Source: Candidatus Thermodiscus eudorianus (lineage in GTDB: Archaea; Thermoproteota; Thermoprotei_A; Sulfolobales; Acidilobaceae). From it: DNA of 64,000 nucleotides. Location of the stretch: contig WAOW01000009.1 of assembly GCA_015521085.1 (NCBI GenBank), positions 1 through 64,000 of the forward strand, written 5' to 3'. Shown piece by piece: positions 35,139 through 44,605 of this stretch (position 1 is its first letter; each line of letters opens with the position of its first letter). The position numbers and the translations under genes are program-made. The notes under the pieces are model-generated. The model searched no databases and was not told the origin of the DNA. It saw only the letters and a list, made by a program, of their open reading frames with translations.

Positions 35139-35393
35139 TCCCAGGATTAAATGAGGGGTTATGAGTTAGGCGATAATAACCGTTTCCCGTCGAGATCATC
35201 GCTGGTTATACCCGGGCGTCTATCACCCTAGTAGATGGCCTGTAGTGGCGTTTATCGGTCGCCTTGAGGTTCTCTCGTAATCGTAACGGTATACTCGGCT
35301 TGTAAAGTAATGGTGGAGCGTTTAGTTGACGTGGGGACTATAATAGAATCCTACAGCTACTTGACTTTTACATGCACAGATAAGTAGGCTACT
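35139..35393. other. Intergenic region, no gene seen
   Basis: About 255 bp lie between tRNA-Thr and the HARP gene. I see no convincing ORF, no full C/D-box pair (RUGAUGA with CUGA) and no strong hairpin. It should contain the tRNA-Thr promoter, but I cannot fix a TATA box with confidence. Confidence 0.5.
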
Positions 35394-36047
35394 TCACCCG
35401 GGTTTCTCTCTGGAGGAGGGCTTTGATTTCACCGAGGAGAGCATCCTTCTCAGCATGTTTACAAAGTCTGCCGGGTCTACCACGATTATGCCGAGCTGCT
35501 CTCCCAGTCTTTTTATGCCAGCGTCGCTAGTGACTATTATGCCCTTAAGCTCCATCGCCAACAAGATAGTGTCCAGGTCCTCCACGCTGTCTACTAGGCC
35601 TTTACGGGTGGCCTCTCTGTACCTGTCTCTCAGGTCCCTGATTGCGTTGCCGATGCACCCGCTTTCGGGCTCTGGGCATTCTCTAGCGGCTTTCCTGACA
35701 GCCGTCTCAGCGACCCTCAGCCCCTTATAGAGCCGCCTCCTTATGTCGGCTACGTACTCTGAGAAGACGCTGGCTGGTATGTGCAGTGAAAGTTTGTCCG
35801 GGGCTTTGACGGTTATCCACGCCGCGAGTTCCTGGATGGCGTTTAAGCTGACCGAGTTCCCAATGAGTATCCTCCTCAGCTCACTCCACGTTGATGGAGT
35901 CATGTAGAATCTAGCCTTAAGCAATAACCGGGCTTCCCTTATGAGTGACGCTATCTCTATGACTACCTCTTCTAGATTGTTTCTCCCTAGGGCTTGCCTT
36001 AGCCTTGCTTCAGTGACGCTGGTGGTGTCAAGCACGAAGATATCCAA
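35394..36047 (-). CDS. RNA-free RNase P homolog (HARP; RNA ligase partner family, PIN-like)
   Basis: This family, once annotated as RNA ligase partner, includes the protein-only RNase P of Aquifex, which matures tRNA 5' ends. The 217-aa protein fits: N-terminal FVLDTTSVTEARLR with the first PIN Asp (D7), YMTPSTWSELRR, an Arg-rich helical insertion and C-terminal EDLDTILLAMELKGIIVTSDAGIKRLGEQLGI with further acidic residues. Archaea normally also have RNA-based RNase P, so this may be a second or specialised nuclease. The TTG start (36047) is about 26 bp from a TAATATAG-like box. Confidence 0.85.
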   Translation of the reverse strand: MDIFVLDTTSVTEARLRQALGRNNLEEVVIEIASLIREARLLLKARFYMTPSTWSELRRILIGNSVSLNAIQELAAWITVKAPDKLSLHIPASVFSEYVADIRRRLYKGLRVAETAVRKAARECPEPESGCIGNAIRDLRDRYREATRKGLVDSVEDLDTILLAMELKGIIVTSDAGIKRLGEQLGIIVVDPADFVNMLRRMLSSVKSKPSSREKPG

Positions 36048-36125
36048 TTCAGCGCCACCTCAATATCCTCACCACTATATTACCCCTACACGACTTAATT
36101 ATTGGCTACTTGGTGCCATCACCGG

Positions 36126-36515
36126 TTGACTAGCCAGGGAAGAGAGAAGCTGCCTCCCTTCGCCTCGGGGCGGCTAGCCGGCGACTATAGACCCCTCTTC
36201 GAGTACTGGAAGATAGCTAGGAGTAGGAAGAGGGAGGACCTTGTAGAGAAAGCCATGTTAAGCAACAACGACTACAAGCTGCTGGAAGACGTCTTGTCTG
36301 GGAAGGCCAAGGTCGCTGCACTCGACCTAATAGATATTCTAACAGAGAAGCTTGCTGATAGGATAGACCCAGACATAGCCCTGGAAGCCATGGCTAGACT
36401 AGGCTATAATCTGAACAGGGACGAGGCCAGGCTCTTCATAGCCAGGCTACTCGCGACATGGCTCGTCGAAGCCGGCGACTATTGGAGGATTCTGAGACTC
36501 ACCGGGACCCCCTAA
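36126..36515 (+). CDS. Hypothetical protein
   Basis: I do not recognise this protein of about 129 aa. It is mostly helical, with acidic/basic helices (FEYWKIARSRKREDLVEKAM and ALEAMARLGYNLNRDEARLFIARLLATWLVEAGDYW). The GC3-rich codon use matches nearby genes, supporting coding. I chose TTG 36126 because a TTAATTA box at about 36094-36100 would put transcription start near 36120. It is divergent from the HARP gene and converges on the HTH regulator, overlapping it by 17 bp. Confidence 0.65.
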   Translation: MTSQGREKLPPFASGRLAGDYRPLFEYWKIARSRKREDLVEKAMLSNNDYKLLEDVLSGKAKVAALDLIDILTEKLADRIDPDIALEAMARLGYNLNRDEARLFIARLLATWLVEAGDYWRILRLTGTP

Positions 36516-36897
36516 GCCAGGCAGGCCTGGCCCTCATTCCCGCGACCATAGCTAGCTTCACTCTACCAACCACATCCGACAACCCTATTACATGGCTTGG
36601 AGCTACTAGGTCGCTTTTGACGAGTTTTTCGAGCAGTGCTTCCAGCTCTTTTGCCAAGTCTTCCATAATGATTTCCCCGATCTCGGCTAAACCGAGGTCT
36701 CCAGCTAGATCGATCGCCCTACACATGATTTCATCGCGGGGGGTTGACCTCCCCGTGAGGTACTTGTGTATCGCGGAAGGCGTCACGCCCAGGCTACTGG
36801 CCAATTGTCTGTAGCTTAGGCTTAGCGATAGCTGTTCTATGATCCTCCTTCTAGTCTTTGGGCCGATTAGCGATACGCCTTGGCACCTGTCTTCCAA
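36499..36897 (-). CDS. HTH-type (XRE/Cro-like) DNA-binding protein
   Basis: The 132-aa protein has an N-terminal helix-turn-helix (IEQLSLSLSYRQLASSLGVTPSAIHKYLTGRSTPRDEIMCRAIDLA, about residues 19-63) of the XRE type, in which SAIHKYLTGRSTP is the recognition helix. A helical dimerisation tail of Glu/Leu repeats follows (IMEDLAKELEALLEKLV). Similar short proteins act as local repressors in archaea. Its target is unknown; the aminotransferase downstream on the same strand is about 50 bp from the start. Confidence 0.82.
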   Translation of the reverse strand: MEDRCQGVSLIGPKTRRRIIEQLSLSLSYRQLASSLGVTPSAIHKYLTGRSTPRDEIMCRAIDLAGDLGLAEIGEIIMEDLAKELEALLEKLVKSDLVAPSHVIGLSDVVGRVKLAMVAGMRARPAWLRGSR

Positions 36898-36950
36898 AGC
36901 CTATCCCGGCTGATAGTTTGCCTGGAAGGTAAAAAGCGGGGTTAGCTCAT

Positions 36951-38159
36951 CTACCCGAGCTTATCCTTTACTAGAGAGGCCACCCTCTTTACGCCTTCCT
37001 TGATCTCCTCTATTGATGGGAAGCTGTAGTTGAGGCGCATCGTGTTCTTCTTCTTACTTACTGGGAAGAAGCTCTCCCCCGGGACATAGGCGACCCTATA
37101 CTTCTCCACAGCCTCGACCATCAGGCTCTTCATATCTATCTCTCCCTTCACGTATACCATCGTGAAGAAGCCGCCGACGGGCCTCGTCCACTCCGCTAAA
37201 CCCGTCATGTATTCGTCTAGCGCATCCATCATGGCATCTCTCTTGGCCTTGTAGATTGATCTAGCCCTCTCTATGGTGTCGTCTACGATGCCCCTCTTTA
37301 TAGCCTCCATTATTATATACTGGGAGAGAGTCGAGGAATGGAGATCCACCCCCTGCTTAGCCAGCTCTACATACGCCATAAGATCCCTTGGCCCCAGTAT
37401 CCAGCCTATCCTGAGACCGGGTGCTAGTATCTTGCTAAACGACGAGATATAGATTACCCTTCCACTGTTGTCCAGTGTTTTCAGATAGTCTACGTTTATT
37501 GGCTCGAAAGTGAAGAAGCTATAGGGATCATCTTCGATGACTAGGAGGTCGTACTCCTCTGCCAGCTCGACTACGTGCTTTCTCCTCTCCTGGCTCATAG
37601 TAGACCCGCTTGGGTTTTGAGATGTAGGTACTAGATAGACTAGCTTGGGCTTCTTGCCCTCTTTCTTTAGGGTCTTGAGCTTCTCCTCCAGTATATCAGT
37701 CTGCATGCCCTCGCTATCCAGCGGTACTGCTTCGAATACAGCTCCGTGCTCTTTGAATACATTGACCGCGGCTAGGTACGTGGGCTCTTCGACTATAACT
37801 ATATCGCCTGGATCTACGAGTATCCTCGCTAGCAGAAACAGTGCCTCCTGGCTCCCCGTAGTCACTACCACCTCGTCGTCGTCAGCAACCTTAACCCGCT
37901 TTTCCCTGGCGAAGTCCTTGAGCACCTCTCTGAAAGCTGTCACACCAGAGGTGGGTGAATACTGGAGTACCCTCTCCCTCTCCTTGACCAATAGCTCCCT
38001 AGTTAGGTCGGCCAACCTCGCATCAAAGACGGATGGATCTGGTAAACCGCCTGCTAAGCTGATAACGTTCTTCCCCTCGGTGAGCTTCAGTAACTCTCTT
38101 ATCTCTGATGCCTTGAACAATGACGCTCTCTTGGAGGTAAATCTCCTATATCCATCCAC
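36951..38159 (-). CDS. PLP-dependent aminotransferase (class I/II, LysN/Aro8-like)
   Basis: The 402-aa enzyme is a fold-type I aminotransferase. It has VISLAGGLPDPSVF at the N-terminus, the ITTGSQEAL-like motif (VVTTGSQEALFLLAR), YLVPTSQNPSG with the conserved Asn, and the PLP lysine in YISSFSKILAPGLRIGW. This subfamily includes 2-aminoadipate and broad aromatic/branched-chain transaminases of thermophilic archaea, so the substrate is not fixed. It stands alone between the HTH gene and the gap-pgk operon. Confidence 0.92.
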   Translation of the reverse strand: MDGYRRFTSKRASLFKASEIRELLKLTEGKNVISLAGGLPDPSVFDARLADLTRELLVKERERVLQYSPTSGVTAFREVLKDFAREKRVKVADDDEVVVTTGSQEALFLLARILVDPGDIVIVEEPTYLAAVNVFKEHGAVFEAVPLDSEGMQTDILEEKLKTLKKEGKKPKLVYLVPTSQNPSGSTMSQERRKHVVELAEEYDLLVIEDDPYSFFTFEPINVDYLKTLDNSGRVIYISSFSKILAPGLRIGWILGPRDLMAYVELAKQGVDLHSSTLSQYIIMEAIKRGIVDDTIERARSIYKAKRDAMMDALDEYMTGLAEWTRPVGGFFTMVYVKGEIDMKSLMVEAVEKYRVAYVPGESFFPVSKKKNTMRLNYSFPSIEEIKEGVKRVASLVKDKLG

Positions 38160-38249
38160 GAGAATCCACCATCGCTTAAGTGGTTAAGGGGAAATAAAAG
38201 AACATAGCGCATATCAAGATAAGTGTGAGAGCCGTGGGATCCCTCTCCA

Positions 38250-39278
38250 TCACCATAGACTCTTGGTTAGACCCAGCACCTCGTCCGTACTCTTTATAGC
38301 CCTATTCCTATCGGTTTCAAGGCCGCTCATAGCCTTGATGGCATCTATATTCTCGGGCACAACTATTGATTCCTGGTGTACCGCCTGGAATAACACTAGC
38401 TCCTTCCCCTCTATATGCACGGAATCCTCGAAGATCACGAGCTCGGGGATGTCATAGCGGTGGCGTACCTCGCGGGCAGCCTCAACGAGTTGGGCTGTGG
38501 ACTTTATCCCGGATTTCTCGGACGAGACGAGCATAATCCTAGGAGCATCCCTCAATGCTGCAAGGACCTCTTCTCTCGAAGCCTCTCCCTTGAGAGTTAT
38601 CAAGAGGCTGTGGACATGCATGAGGGTCGTGGGGACTACTAGGGCCGAGGTCCATATGTCAAGCCATGGCAGGACGCTCTTCACGTCTAGCGCATGGTGG
38701 CTAGGCAGTTTCGGCGGGTTCAAGACTATGCTGTTGACGGGACCCCTCTTTATCTCCTTAGGGTCAGCGGCCCTCCTAACTATAGTGGCTCTCACTTTTT
38801 CCACGCCGAAGGCATTGTTGAGGGTACAAATCGTTCTGAGTAGCCCGGTCGTGTTACATGAAACCACGCGCACGCTAGCCTTACCCAGCGCGTCCTCATA
38901 GTTGCACAGGCTGCTAAAGGATATCTCGGCTACATCGCTCTTCTCGCCGCCTTGATATATGGCCTTTACGTTTGCCTTCTCATAGACGGGTTTATACTTG
39001 GCTCCTACACCGCCCGGCGTGGCGTCCACGATTAAATCGACCTTGTCGAGCAACTCCGTTAGGGTTCCCGCCACCTCTAGGCCCGACTCCTTGAACTTGC
39101 CAGCGGCCGGCTCGTCGGGCGCGTAGACCTCTATGCCTAGGCTGGTGGCTTGGAAAGCTGAGTAGTCGGGCGTCCTCTTGACTACACCTACTAGTTCGAG
39201 ACCCGGGGTCTTGAGGACTGCTGTTGCTATTCTCTTCCCTATGGTGCCATACCCGTTGATCCCTACCTTTACACTCAT
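38250..39278 (-). CDS. gap: Glyceraldehyde-3-phosphate dehydrogenase, archaeal type II
   Basis: This phosphorylating GAPDH works mainly in gluconeogenesis in hyperthermophilic archaea. The 342-aa protein has the Rossmann start KVGINGYGTIGKRIATAV and the active-site VVSCNTTGLLRT with the catalytic Cys. The archaeal RRAADPKEIKRGPVNSIVLNP block follows. It overlaps the upstream pgk stop by 4 bp (ATGA), so pgk and gap form a coupled operon catalysing adjacent steps. Confidence 0.97.
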   Translation of the reverse strand: MSVKVGINGYGTIGKRIATAVLKTPGLELVGVVKRTPDYSAFQATSLGIEVYAPDEPAAGKFKESGLEVAGTLTELLDKVDLIVDATPGGVGAKYKPVYEKANVKAIYQGGEKSDVAEISFSSLCNYEDALGKASVRVVSCNTTGLLRTICTLNNAFGVEKVRATIVRRAADPKEIKRGPVNSIVLNPPKLPSHHALDVKSVLPWLDIWTSALVVPTTLMHVHSLLITLKGEASREEVLAALRDAPRIMLVSSEKSGIKSTAQLVEAAREVRHRYDIPELVIFEDSVHIEGKELVLFQAVHQESIVVPENIDAIKAMSGLETDRNRAIKSTDEVLGLTKSLW

Positions 39279-40528
39279 CCCCTAGCACCCGCTATGTACC
39301 TCTCATAGGATATGGCTAAAGATTCTAATCCTGGCAGCTTTCGCCCTGATAGGAAGTATAGGAGGGCGCCGCCCCCAGTACTTATATGGCCGACTCGTTT
39401 CTTTAGTTCCCCTGGTATCTCGTTTAGTATCGAGTTGAAGTGCCCCCCGCCGAATACCACGTAAGCCTTCGACTTTAACGCGTTCTCTACGAGTTCCCTT
39501 GTACCACGCCGGAAGCGTGGGTCTTCTATCACGCCCGCAGGGCCCCTCATAACTATTATCTTGGCATTCCTCATCTTCCAGGAATAGTATTCTATTGTAG
39601 AAGGGCCGACGTCCTTAGGCGCGCCAACTATGTTATTTGCGTCAACCAGTTCGATGCCTCCATCTATTTCGGAATAGAAGTCGAGTGGTGTCCTTATCGG
39701 GGCTCCCCTAGCCACTAGCTTCCTGGCAGTCTCTACGGTCGCTTCATCGACCTTCTTCTTAACTATCTTCTCTGCGTCGCCGATTCGGACTCCAGCTACC
39801 AGTAGTAGGAGGAGGCCGACGAGCCCGGTTGTTAATATCTCGTCGGCTACCTTCGCGTCTACTAGGTGCTTGATTACTTTTATCGTGTCTTTTATCTTGG
39901 CTCCTCCTAGGACGAAGACTTTCGGTCTTTCATCCCTTGACATTATCCTTGAAAGCACCCGTATCTCTTTTTCCATGAGCCTACCCGCCACGCCTGGGAG
40001 TGCAAGGGGGAATCCCACTATGCTGGCCTGGCTTCTGTGGGCGGTGGCGAACGCGTCGTTGACATATATGTCGACGTGCTTTGAAAGGGTTGAAACCATT
40101 ATTCCTCTAGCGTGTACTTCGGGGTCCGCTTCAACGTAGTCTTCGGAGATTATTCTTGTGTTATCTAGTAGTAGGAGGTCTCCGGGCTCCAGCGAATTTA
40201 TCTTCCTGATGGCTTCTGGGCCTATTACATCCGGTACATAGTCTACCCTGCGTCCTAGTAGCCTTGACAGTAGTTGGGCGTGCTTGTCTAGTCTAGTGAA
40301 GTCGTCGCTGGTGGGCCTGCCTTGATGACTCATCATCACTATGGAAGCATTCCTGTCTAGGAGGTCCTTGATCGTGGCGACATGTGCCTGGAACCTGGTG
40401 TCGTCTAATATCGCGCCTGTCTTGGGGTCTATTGGAGAGTTAATGTCGATGCGTAGGAGCACTTTCTTCTCTTTAACAGTAACATCGTCTAGAAACCCTA
40501 TTTTCCTACCAAGATATTCGAGTGGCAC
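39275..40528 (-). CDS. pgk: Phosphoglycerate kinase
   Basis: The enzyme interconverts 1,3-bisphosphoglycerate and 3-phosphoglycerate with ADP/ATP. The 417-aa protein has the N-terminal substrate loop LLRIDINSPID and the MMSHQGRP basic motif. It also has VFVLGGAKIKDTIKVI in the nucleotide domain and the C-terminal GGGHFNSIL...HISTGGGALLYFLSG loop. The start is GTG 40528. A TTAATTTA box lies about 35 bp upstream on the minus strand, in the short region shared with the divergent hydrolase gene. Confidence 0.97.
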   Translation of the reverse strand: MPLEYLGRKIGFLDDVTVKEKKVLLRIDINSPIDPKTGAILDDTRFQAHVATIKDLLDRNASIVMMSHQGRPTSDDFTRLDKHAQLLSRLLGRRVDYVPDVIGPEAIRKINSLEPGDLLLLDNTRIISEDYVEADPEVHARGIMVSTLSKHVDIYVNDAFATAHRSQASIVGFPLALPGVAGRLMEKEIRVLSRIMSRDERPKVFVLGGAKIKDTIKVIKHLVDAKVADEILTTGLVGLLLLLVAGVRIGDAEKIVKKKVDEATVETARKLVARGAPIRTPLDFYSEIDGGIELVDANNIVGAPKDVGPSTIEYYSWKMRNAKIIVMRGPAGVIEDPRFRRGTRELVENALKSKAYVVFGGGHFNSILNEIPGELKKRVGHISTGGGALLYFLSGRKLPGLESLAISYERYIAGARG

Positions 40529-40589
40529 CCGAACCCCCGGATTCTAAACGAGCCGACCCGTAAATTAAGATTTAGTAGTCCCCCTTGCC

Positions 40590-41267
40590 ATGCAGATCCT
40601 GGTGGCTGGTTTGACTAGCGTGGAGATTAGGTGGTACGGACACTCATACTTCGCCCTCAAGTACAAGGGCTACACTATAGCCTTGGATCCTCACGACGGC
40701 GGTAGCCTGAATCTTCCAGAGACGCGTATAGCGGCAGATGCTGTACTGGTAACCCACAACCACTATGATCATAACGCTGTTGAAATGGTGACTGCTGAAA
40801 AGGTCGTGAAGTGGCAGAGAGGGGACTTCAAGCTAGGCCCCCTACGAGTCAAGGGCCTCTCTTCCTACCACGACATGAGTGGAGGGCAGTTACGCGGCGA
40901 TAACACGGTCTATATAATTGATGCTGACGGCCTCAAGCTAGCCCATCTGGGAGATATAGGCCATTTACCGGGAGAAGATCTCCTGGCGGAGCTTCTAGGC
41001 ACGCATATAATAATGATACCTGTGGGCGGGGTCTACACCATAGACGCGCATGAAGCATGGGAGTTTATCCAGCTAGTTAACCCGTCCCTTGTAATCCCGA
41101 TGCACTTCTGGACTCCCTACTCTACACTACCCTTAGACCCGTTGGACAGGTTCCTTTCGGTTTCAAAGACCAGACGGCTAAGACTGGAGGATAGACTCCT
41201 AGAGATTACACGCCACGATCTACCGGAGAAGACGACTGTCGTTGTAATGCCGCCTCCGGTAACGTAA
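40590..41267 (+). CDS. UPF0173-type metallo-beta-lactamase-fold hydrolase
   Basis: The 225-aa protein has the MBL metal-binding set: VEIRWYGHSYFALKYKG at the start, VTHNHYDHNAVE (HxHxDH-like), then YHDMSGG, HLGDIGH and IPMHFWT. These match UPF0173 proteins of unknown substrate, related to UlaG. An AAATTAAG box at about 40562-40569 precedes ATG 40590. It stands between pgk and tRNA-Ser and appears monocistronic. Confidence 0.9.
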   Translation: MQILVAGLTSVEIRWYGHSYFALKYKGYTIALDPHDGGSLNLPETRIAADAVLVTHNHYDHNAVEMVTAEKVVKWQRGDFKLGPLRVKGLSSYHDMSGGQLRGDNTVYIIDADGLKLAHLGDIGHLPGEDLLAELLGTHIIMIPVGGVYTIDAHEAWEFIQLVNPSLVIPMHFWTPYSTLPLDPLDRFLSVSKTRRLRLEDRLLEITRHDLPEKTTVVVMPPPVT

Positions 41268-41282
41268 CCTTTCTGGTAAAGA

Positions 41283-41371
41283 TGGCGCCGGGGGCGGGAT
41301 TCGAACCCGCGCCCCCCGTGAGGGGGAACGGGTCTCCAGCCCGTCCCCTTGGTCCGCTCGGGCACCCCGGC
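41283..41371 (-). tRNA. tRNA-Ser(GGA), CCA encoded
   Basis: On the minus strand the gene begins GCCGGGGTGCCCGAGC. It has anticodon stem ACGGG/CCCGT with loop CTGGAGA (anticodon GGA), a long variable arm (class II), T-arm GCGGGTTCGAATCCCGC and ends CCCCGGC-G-CCA. The long variable arm and anticodon identify serine. No intron is seen. It lies about 85 bp downstream of rps10 in the same direction, a placement common in archaea. Confidence 0.95.
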
Positions 41372-41456
41372 TTCCAGGTCCAGGCTAAGATATGCTCGGT
41401 GGGGGTTTTAGGATTTACAGGGCCTAGATTACGATCAAGGAGTGTGGACTTGGAGT

Positions 41457-41771
41457 CTAGCCCCGCATCTGCTTGATCTCTATCCTAACGTCCCTCGGGA
41501 TCTGGATCCTCATGAGTCTTCTCAGGACTCTTTCATCGGCGGCCAGGTCTATTATCCTCTTGTGTATCTTTAGTTCCCAGTGCTCCCAGTATTTACTTCC
41601 TTCCCCGTGTGGTAGACGGAAGATCGGGACTTCCAGTCTCTTGGTTGGTAGTGGTATGGGTCCCTTTATCGGTGCCCCCGTCTTCTTAGCTATTTCCCTT
41701 ATCTGCTCGACGACCTGCTGTAGACTCTTTACATCGGTGCTCCACAGGTATATCCTTATCTTGAACGCCAT
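41457..41771 (-). CDS. rps10: 30S ribosomal protein S10 (uS10)
   Basis: uS10 is a head protein of the small subunit. The 104-aa product is full-length for archaea: [61 protein letters not shown], then the C-terminal strand [16 protein letters not shown]. It is the last gene of the translation block and precedes tRNA-Ser. Confidence 0.97.
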   Translation of the reverse strand: MAFKIRIYLWSTDVKSLQQVVEQIREIAKKTGAPIKGPIPLPTKRLEVPIFRLPHGEGSKYWEHWELKIHKRIIDLAADERVLRRLMRIQIPRDVRIEIKQMRG

Positions 41772-41909
41772 CTCGATCCGCCACCACTCCCGTATTGGAT
41801 CTGCCGGCGGGATTATAAAGTAAATGTTGGGTTGCGAGGGTTTGGAAAAGACGCGTTCAGTTCCAGGCTTGGGCGTGTTGTGGTTTGAGGATAAAGGTTG
41901 TGGAGGGCT

Positions 41910-43223
41910 CTACTTCTTCCTGATCTCTACCTGAGCCGGCTTGACGTCTGTTATTATGCCGATTCCTATCGTCCTGTTCATGTCTCTCATAGCGAATCTT
42001 CCCAGTGCTGGGAAGTCGCTGAATTTCTCTACTACCATTGGCTTCACGGGCTTGAATCTTACTATAGCGACGTCTCCCGGCTTCAGGAACTGTGGTTTCT
42101 CCTCGACGACCTTGCCAGTCCTAGGGTCTAGCTTTGCGAGTATCTCGACCATCCTAGCTGATATGCTTGCTGTGTGCGCGTGGATCACCGGCGTGTAGCC
42201 TGGTGCTATAGCGCTTGGGTGCCAGATCACGAAGATCCTGGCGGTGAACTCATCAGCCACTGTTGGCGGATTGTCCAGGTGACCAGCGACGTCTCCCCTC
42301 CTTATATCGTTCTTGCTTACACCCCTCACGGCGAATCCGATGTTGTCGCCGGGCTCTGCCTTCTCTAGGTCTTGGTAGTGCATCTGTATACTCCTGACCT
42401 CTCCGACCGCGCCCGGCGGCATGAATACTACCTTGTCGCCTACCCTCAGTACTCCGGTTTCTACTCTACCTACAGGCACAGTGCCCGCTCCGGGTATGGT
42501 GTATACGTTCTGTATGGGTATACGTAGGGGCTTGTCGACGGGCTTCGCTGGAGGCTTCAGCTGGTCTAGCGCCTCCACGAGTGTTGGCCCCTTGTACCAT
42601 GGCATGTTGGGGCTTCTCTCGATGAGGTTGTCTCCCTTCCAGGCGCTTACTGGGATGAACGGTATCCCTTCTACCTTGAATCCTAGTCCCTTCATGAACT
42701 TCTTGAGTATCCCGACTATTTGCTCGTACCTCTTCTGGTCGTAGTTGACATCGGGGGCATCCATCTTGTTTACAGCGACTATCACCTGCTCGATACCCAT
42801 AGTCTTTGCGAGTAGTAGGTGCTCTCTGGTCTGGCCCTCCGGGCTCATGCCAGCCTCGAACTCTCCCTTCCTAGCCGAGACCACCAGTATAGCGGCATCG
42901 GCCTGGCTAGCGCCCGTAATCATGTTCTTGACGAAGTCCCTGTGGCCTGGCGCGTCGATTATGGTGAAGATGTAGTTCCTGGTCTCGAACTTCATGAAGG
43001 TGAGGTCAATCGTTATACCCCTGTCCCTCTCTTCCTTCATTTTGTCTAGAATCCATGCGAACTTGAAGCTCTCCTTACCCTTGGACTTGGCCTGCTCCTC
43101 TAGCTCCTTTAGCTTCTTCTCGTCTACCAAGCCGAGACGGAATAGTAGGTGGCCTACTAGAGTACTTTTCCCGTGGTCGACGTGACCGATTACTACCAGG
43201 TTCATGTGTGGTTTCTCGGGCAT
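41910..43223 (-). CDS. tuf: Translation elongation factor EF-1 alpha
   Basis: This GTPase delivers aminoacyl-tRNA to the ribosome. The 437-aa protein has G1 GHVDHGKSTLVGHLL, G3 DAPGHRDF, G4 VNKMDAPD and two beta-barrel domains ending in FSDFPALGRFAMRDMNRTIGIGII. A TTTTTAAC box about 60-70 bp upstream (near 43284-43291 on the minus strand) is a likely promoter. It lies between rps7 and rps10, the classic archaeal str-operon order. Confidence 0.98.
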   Translation of the reverse strand: MPEKPHMNLVVIGHVDHGKSTLVGHLLFRLGLVDEKKLKELEEQAKSKGKESFKFAWILDKMKEERDRGITIDLTFMKFETRNYIFTIIDAPGHRDFVKNMITGASQADAAILVVSARKGEFEAGMSPEGQTREHLLLAKTMGIEQVIVAVNKMDAPDVNYDQKRYEQIVGILKKFMKGLGFKVEGIPFIPVSAWKGDNLIERSPNMPWYKGPTLVEALDQLKPPAKPVDKPLRIPIQNVYTIPGAGTVPVGRVETGVLRVGDKVVFMPPGAVGEVRSIQMHYQDLEKAEPGDNIGFAVRGVSKNDIRRGDVAGHLDNPPTVADEFTARIFVIWHPSAIAPGYTPVIHAHTASISARMVEILAKLDPRTGKVVEEKPQFLKPGDVAIVRFKPVKPMVVEKFSDFPALGRFAMRDMNRTIGIGIITDVKPAQVEIRKK

Positions 43224-43316
43224 TCCCTTCTACACCCCGTAGCTCCATCTAGAGCCATTAGGAGTCTGGTATAATAAGGAGTTAAAAAGCCACCGCTTCG
43301 GGGAAGAGATGTGGGA

Positions 43317-43928
43317 TTACCTAGAGCTTAGAGCTATCCTCTCTATCTCCTCCTTCTGCCTTATGGCATGACTCTGTGGATCGCTCCTGCTAGCCAGTAT
43401 TATCTCCTGGGCTAGACACTCCTCTATGGGCTTGGGATTGTTGAAGGCGCAGTTCCTGGCTCCCTCCGCTAGGAACCTGAGGGCGAGGTCTACTCTCCTC
43501 TGCGGCGACACGTCTACGGATACCCTATAGGTTATACCACCGTATACTATCCTAGTAGTCTCTTCTCTGGGAGCCGCGTTCTCTATAGCCTTGACGAGGA
43601 CTTGTATGGGGTTCTCGCCAGTTTCAAGGTATATTATATCGAAGGCGACCCTGACTATATTGTATGCTAGGTGTTTCTTGCCTCCATTCCTGCCCGGCCT
43701 CATAAGCTGGTTTATCAGCCTCTCAACTATAGGGACCTGGCTTTTCGCGAACCGCCTGTGCTCGTGGCGCCCGCCGGTGTGCGGGATCCATATGGGTCTA
43801 AGGCTTATGTATCTTTTGAGGCCTGGGTCTTTGACCTCTACTCCTACCCAGCTCCACTTACCGAACAACCTGATAGTATCGGCTCTTACCTCCACGTCCT
43901 CTGGCAGCTCTACGTTCGTAGCTGACAC
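43317..43928 (-). CDS. rps7: 30S ribosomal protein S7 (uS7)
   Basis: uS7 nucleates assembly of the small-subunit head. The 203-aa protein has the archaeal N-terminal extension ([25 protein letters not shown]) and the core: [34 protein letters not shown], the [28 protein letters not shown] beta-hairpin and the C-terminal helix. Together with the DUF151 gene it lies between rps12 and tuf. Confidence 0.97.
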   Translation of the reverse strand: MSATNVELPEDVEVRADTIRLFGKWSWVGVEVKDPGLKRYISLRPIWIPHTGGRHEHRRFAKSQVPIVERLINQLMRPGRNGGKKHLAYNIVRVAFDIIYLETGENPIQVLVKAIENAAPREETTRIVYGGITYRVSVDVSPQRRVDLALRFLAEGARNCAFNNPKPIEECLAQEIILASRSDPQSHAIRQKEEIERIALSSR

Positions 43929-44067
43929 TCCTCTCTAGCACCCCTTGGGATTCCGTCGCATCCTAGACCTTTATAAGCTATCCTCGGTCCCGTGGAGACC
44001 CGGCTGAAGGATTTAGTTGATAAGCCCCGGTTGGGGCTCTTAGGGCTTAGATGTAGGTGGGCCGCTG

Positions 44068-44574
44068 TTGGGTGAGATGTATAGGGTAGTCGATGTCGCG
44101 CCAATATACCAAGTAGTGTATAGCAACGACGAGGACTACATAGTAATCGGGAATCAGGAGCGGTATCCGGTCGGGCTTAGATTATACCTAGAAAACGGAG
44201 AGATCTTTGAAATGTACTATGTACCGCCGGAGGTTATAGAAGCCCTTGAAATGATCCGGAAGGGAGACCCGCCCCCTAGGAGACAAAGCATCTTCTCCCT
44301 GCTAGCCTTCCACAATGACTTCAGGGATATGATAGAAGCCAGCCTGGATAAAGTTGTTATAGACGAATACGACGAGGCTACAGGCGTCTACACCGCTACC
44401 GCGCACTTCGAATCAGACGGGCTCCACGTGACTATAAAGATGATACCAAGCCACGCCGTATACCTGGCAACCATATCGGGCAAGCCCATCTATGTCACAC
44501 AGGAGCTCGTAGAGATATCAAGCGAGTTAGACGAGGATAATAGTGGCGAAGAAGAGTATGGAGCCCCATACTAG
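44068..44574 (+). CDS. DUF151 (bifunctional nuclease domain) family protein
   Basis: The 168-aa protein has the DUF151 core: VIEALEMIRKGDPPPRRQSIFSLLAFHNDF, DKVVIDEYDEATGVYTATAHFESDG and PSHAVYLATISGKPIYVTQELVEIS, the last matching the family RPSDA/PIYV region. Some plant members show nuclease activity; archaeal members are uncharacterised. The acidic tail (SSELDEDNSGEEEYG) is unstructured. It is the only plus-strand gene inside the minus-strand RNAP/ribosomal block, lying between rps12 and rps7. Confidence 0.82.
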   Translation: MGEMYRVVDVAPIYQVVYSNDEDYIVIGNQERYPVGLRLYLENGEIFEMYYVPPEVIEALEMIRKGDPPPRRQSIFSLLAFHNDFRDMIEASLDKVVIDEYDEATGVYTATAHFESDGLHVTIKMIPSHAVYLATISGKPIYVTQELVEISSELDEDNSGEEEYGAPY

Positions 44575-44605
44575 ATACTCACTGGATCCTGCGAGCCGCT
44601 TTATT

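Noticed and set aside
34966-35199. N-terminal extension of the adenosyltransferase frame
   Set aside because: It is a translation of the tRNA-Thr gene; the family start is at 34965.
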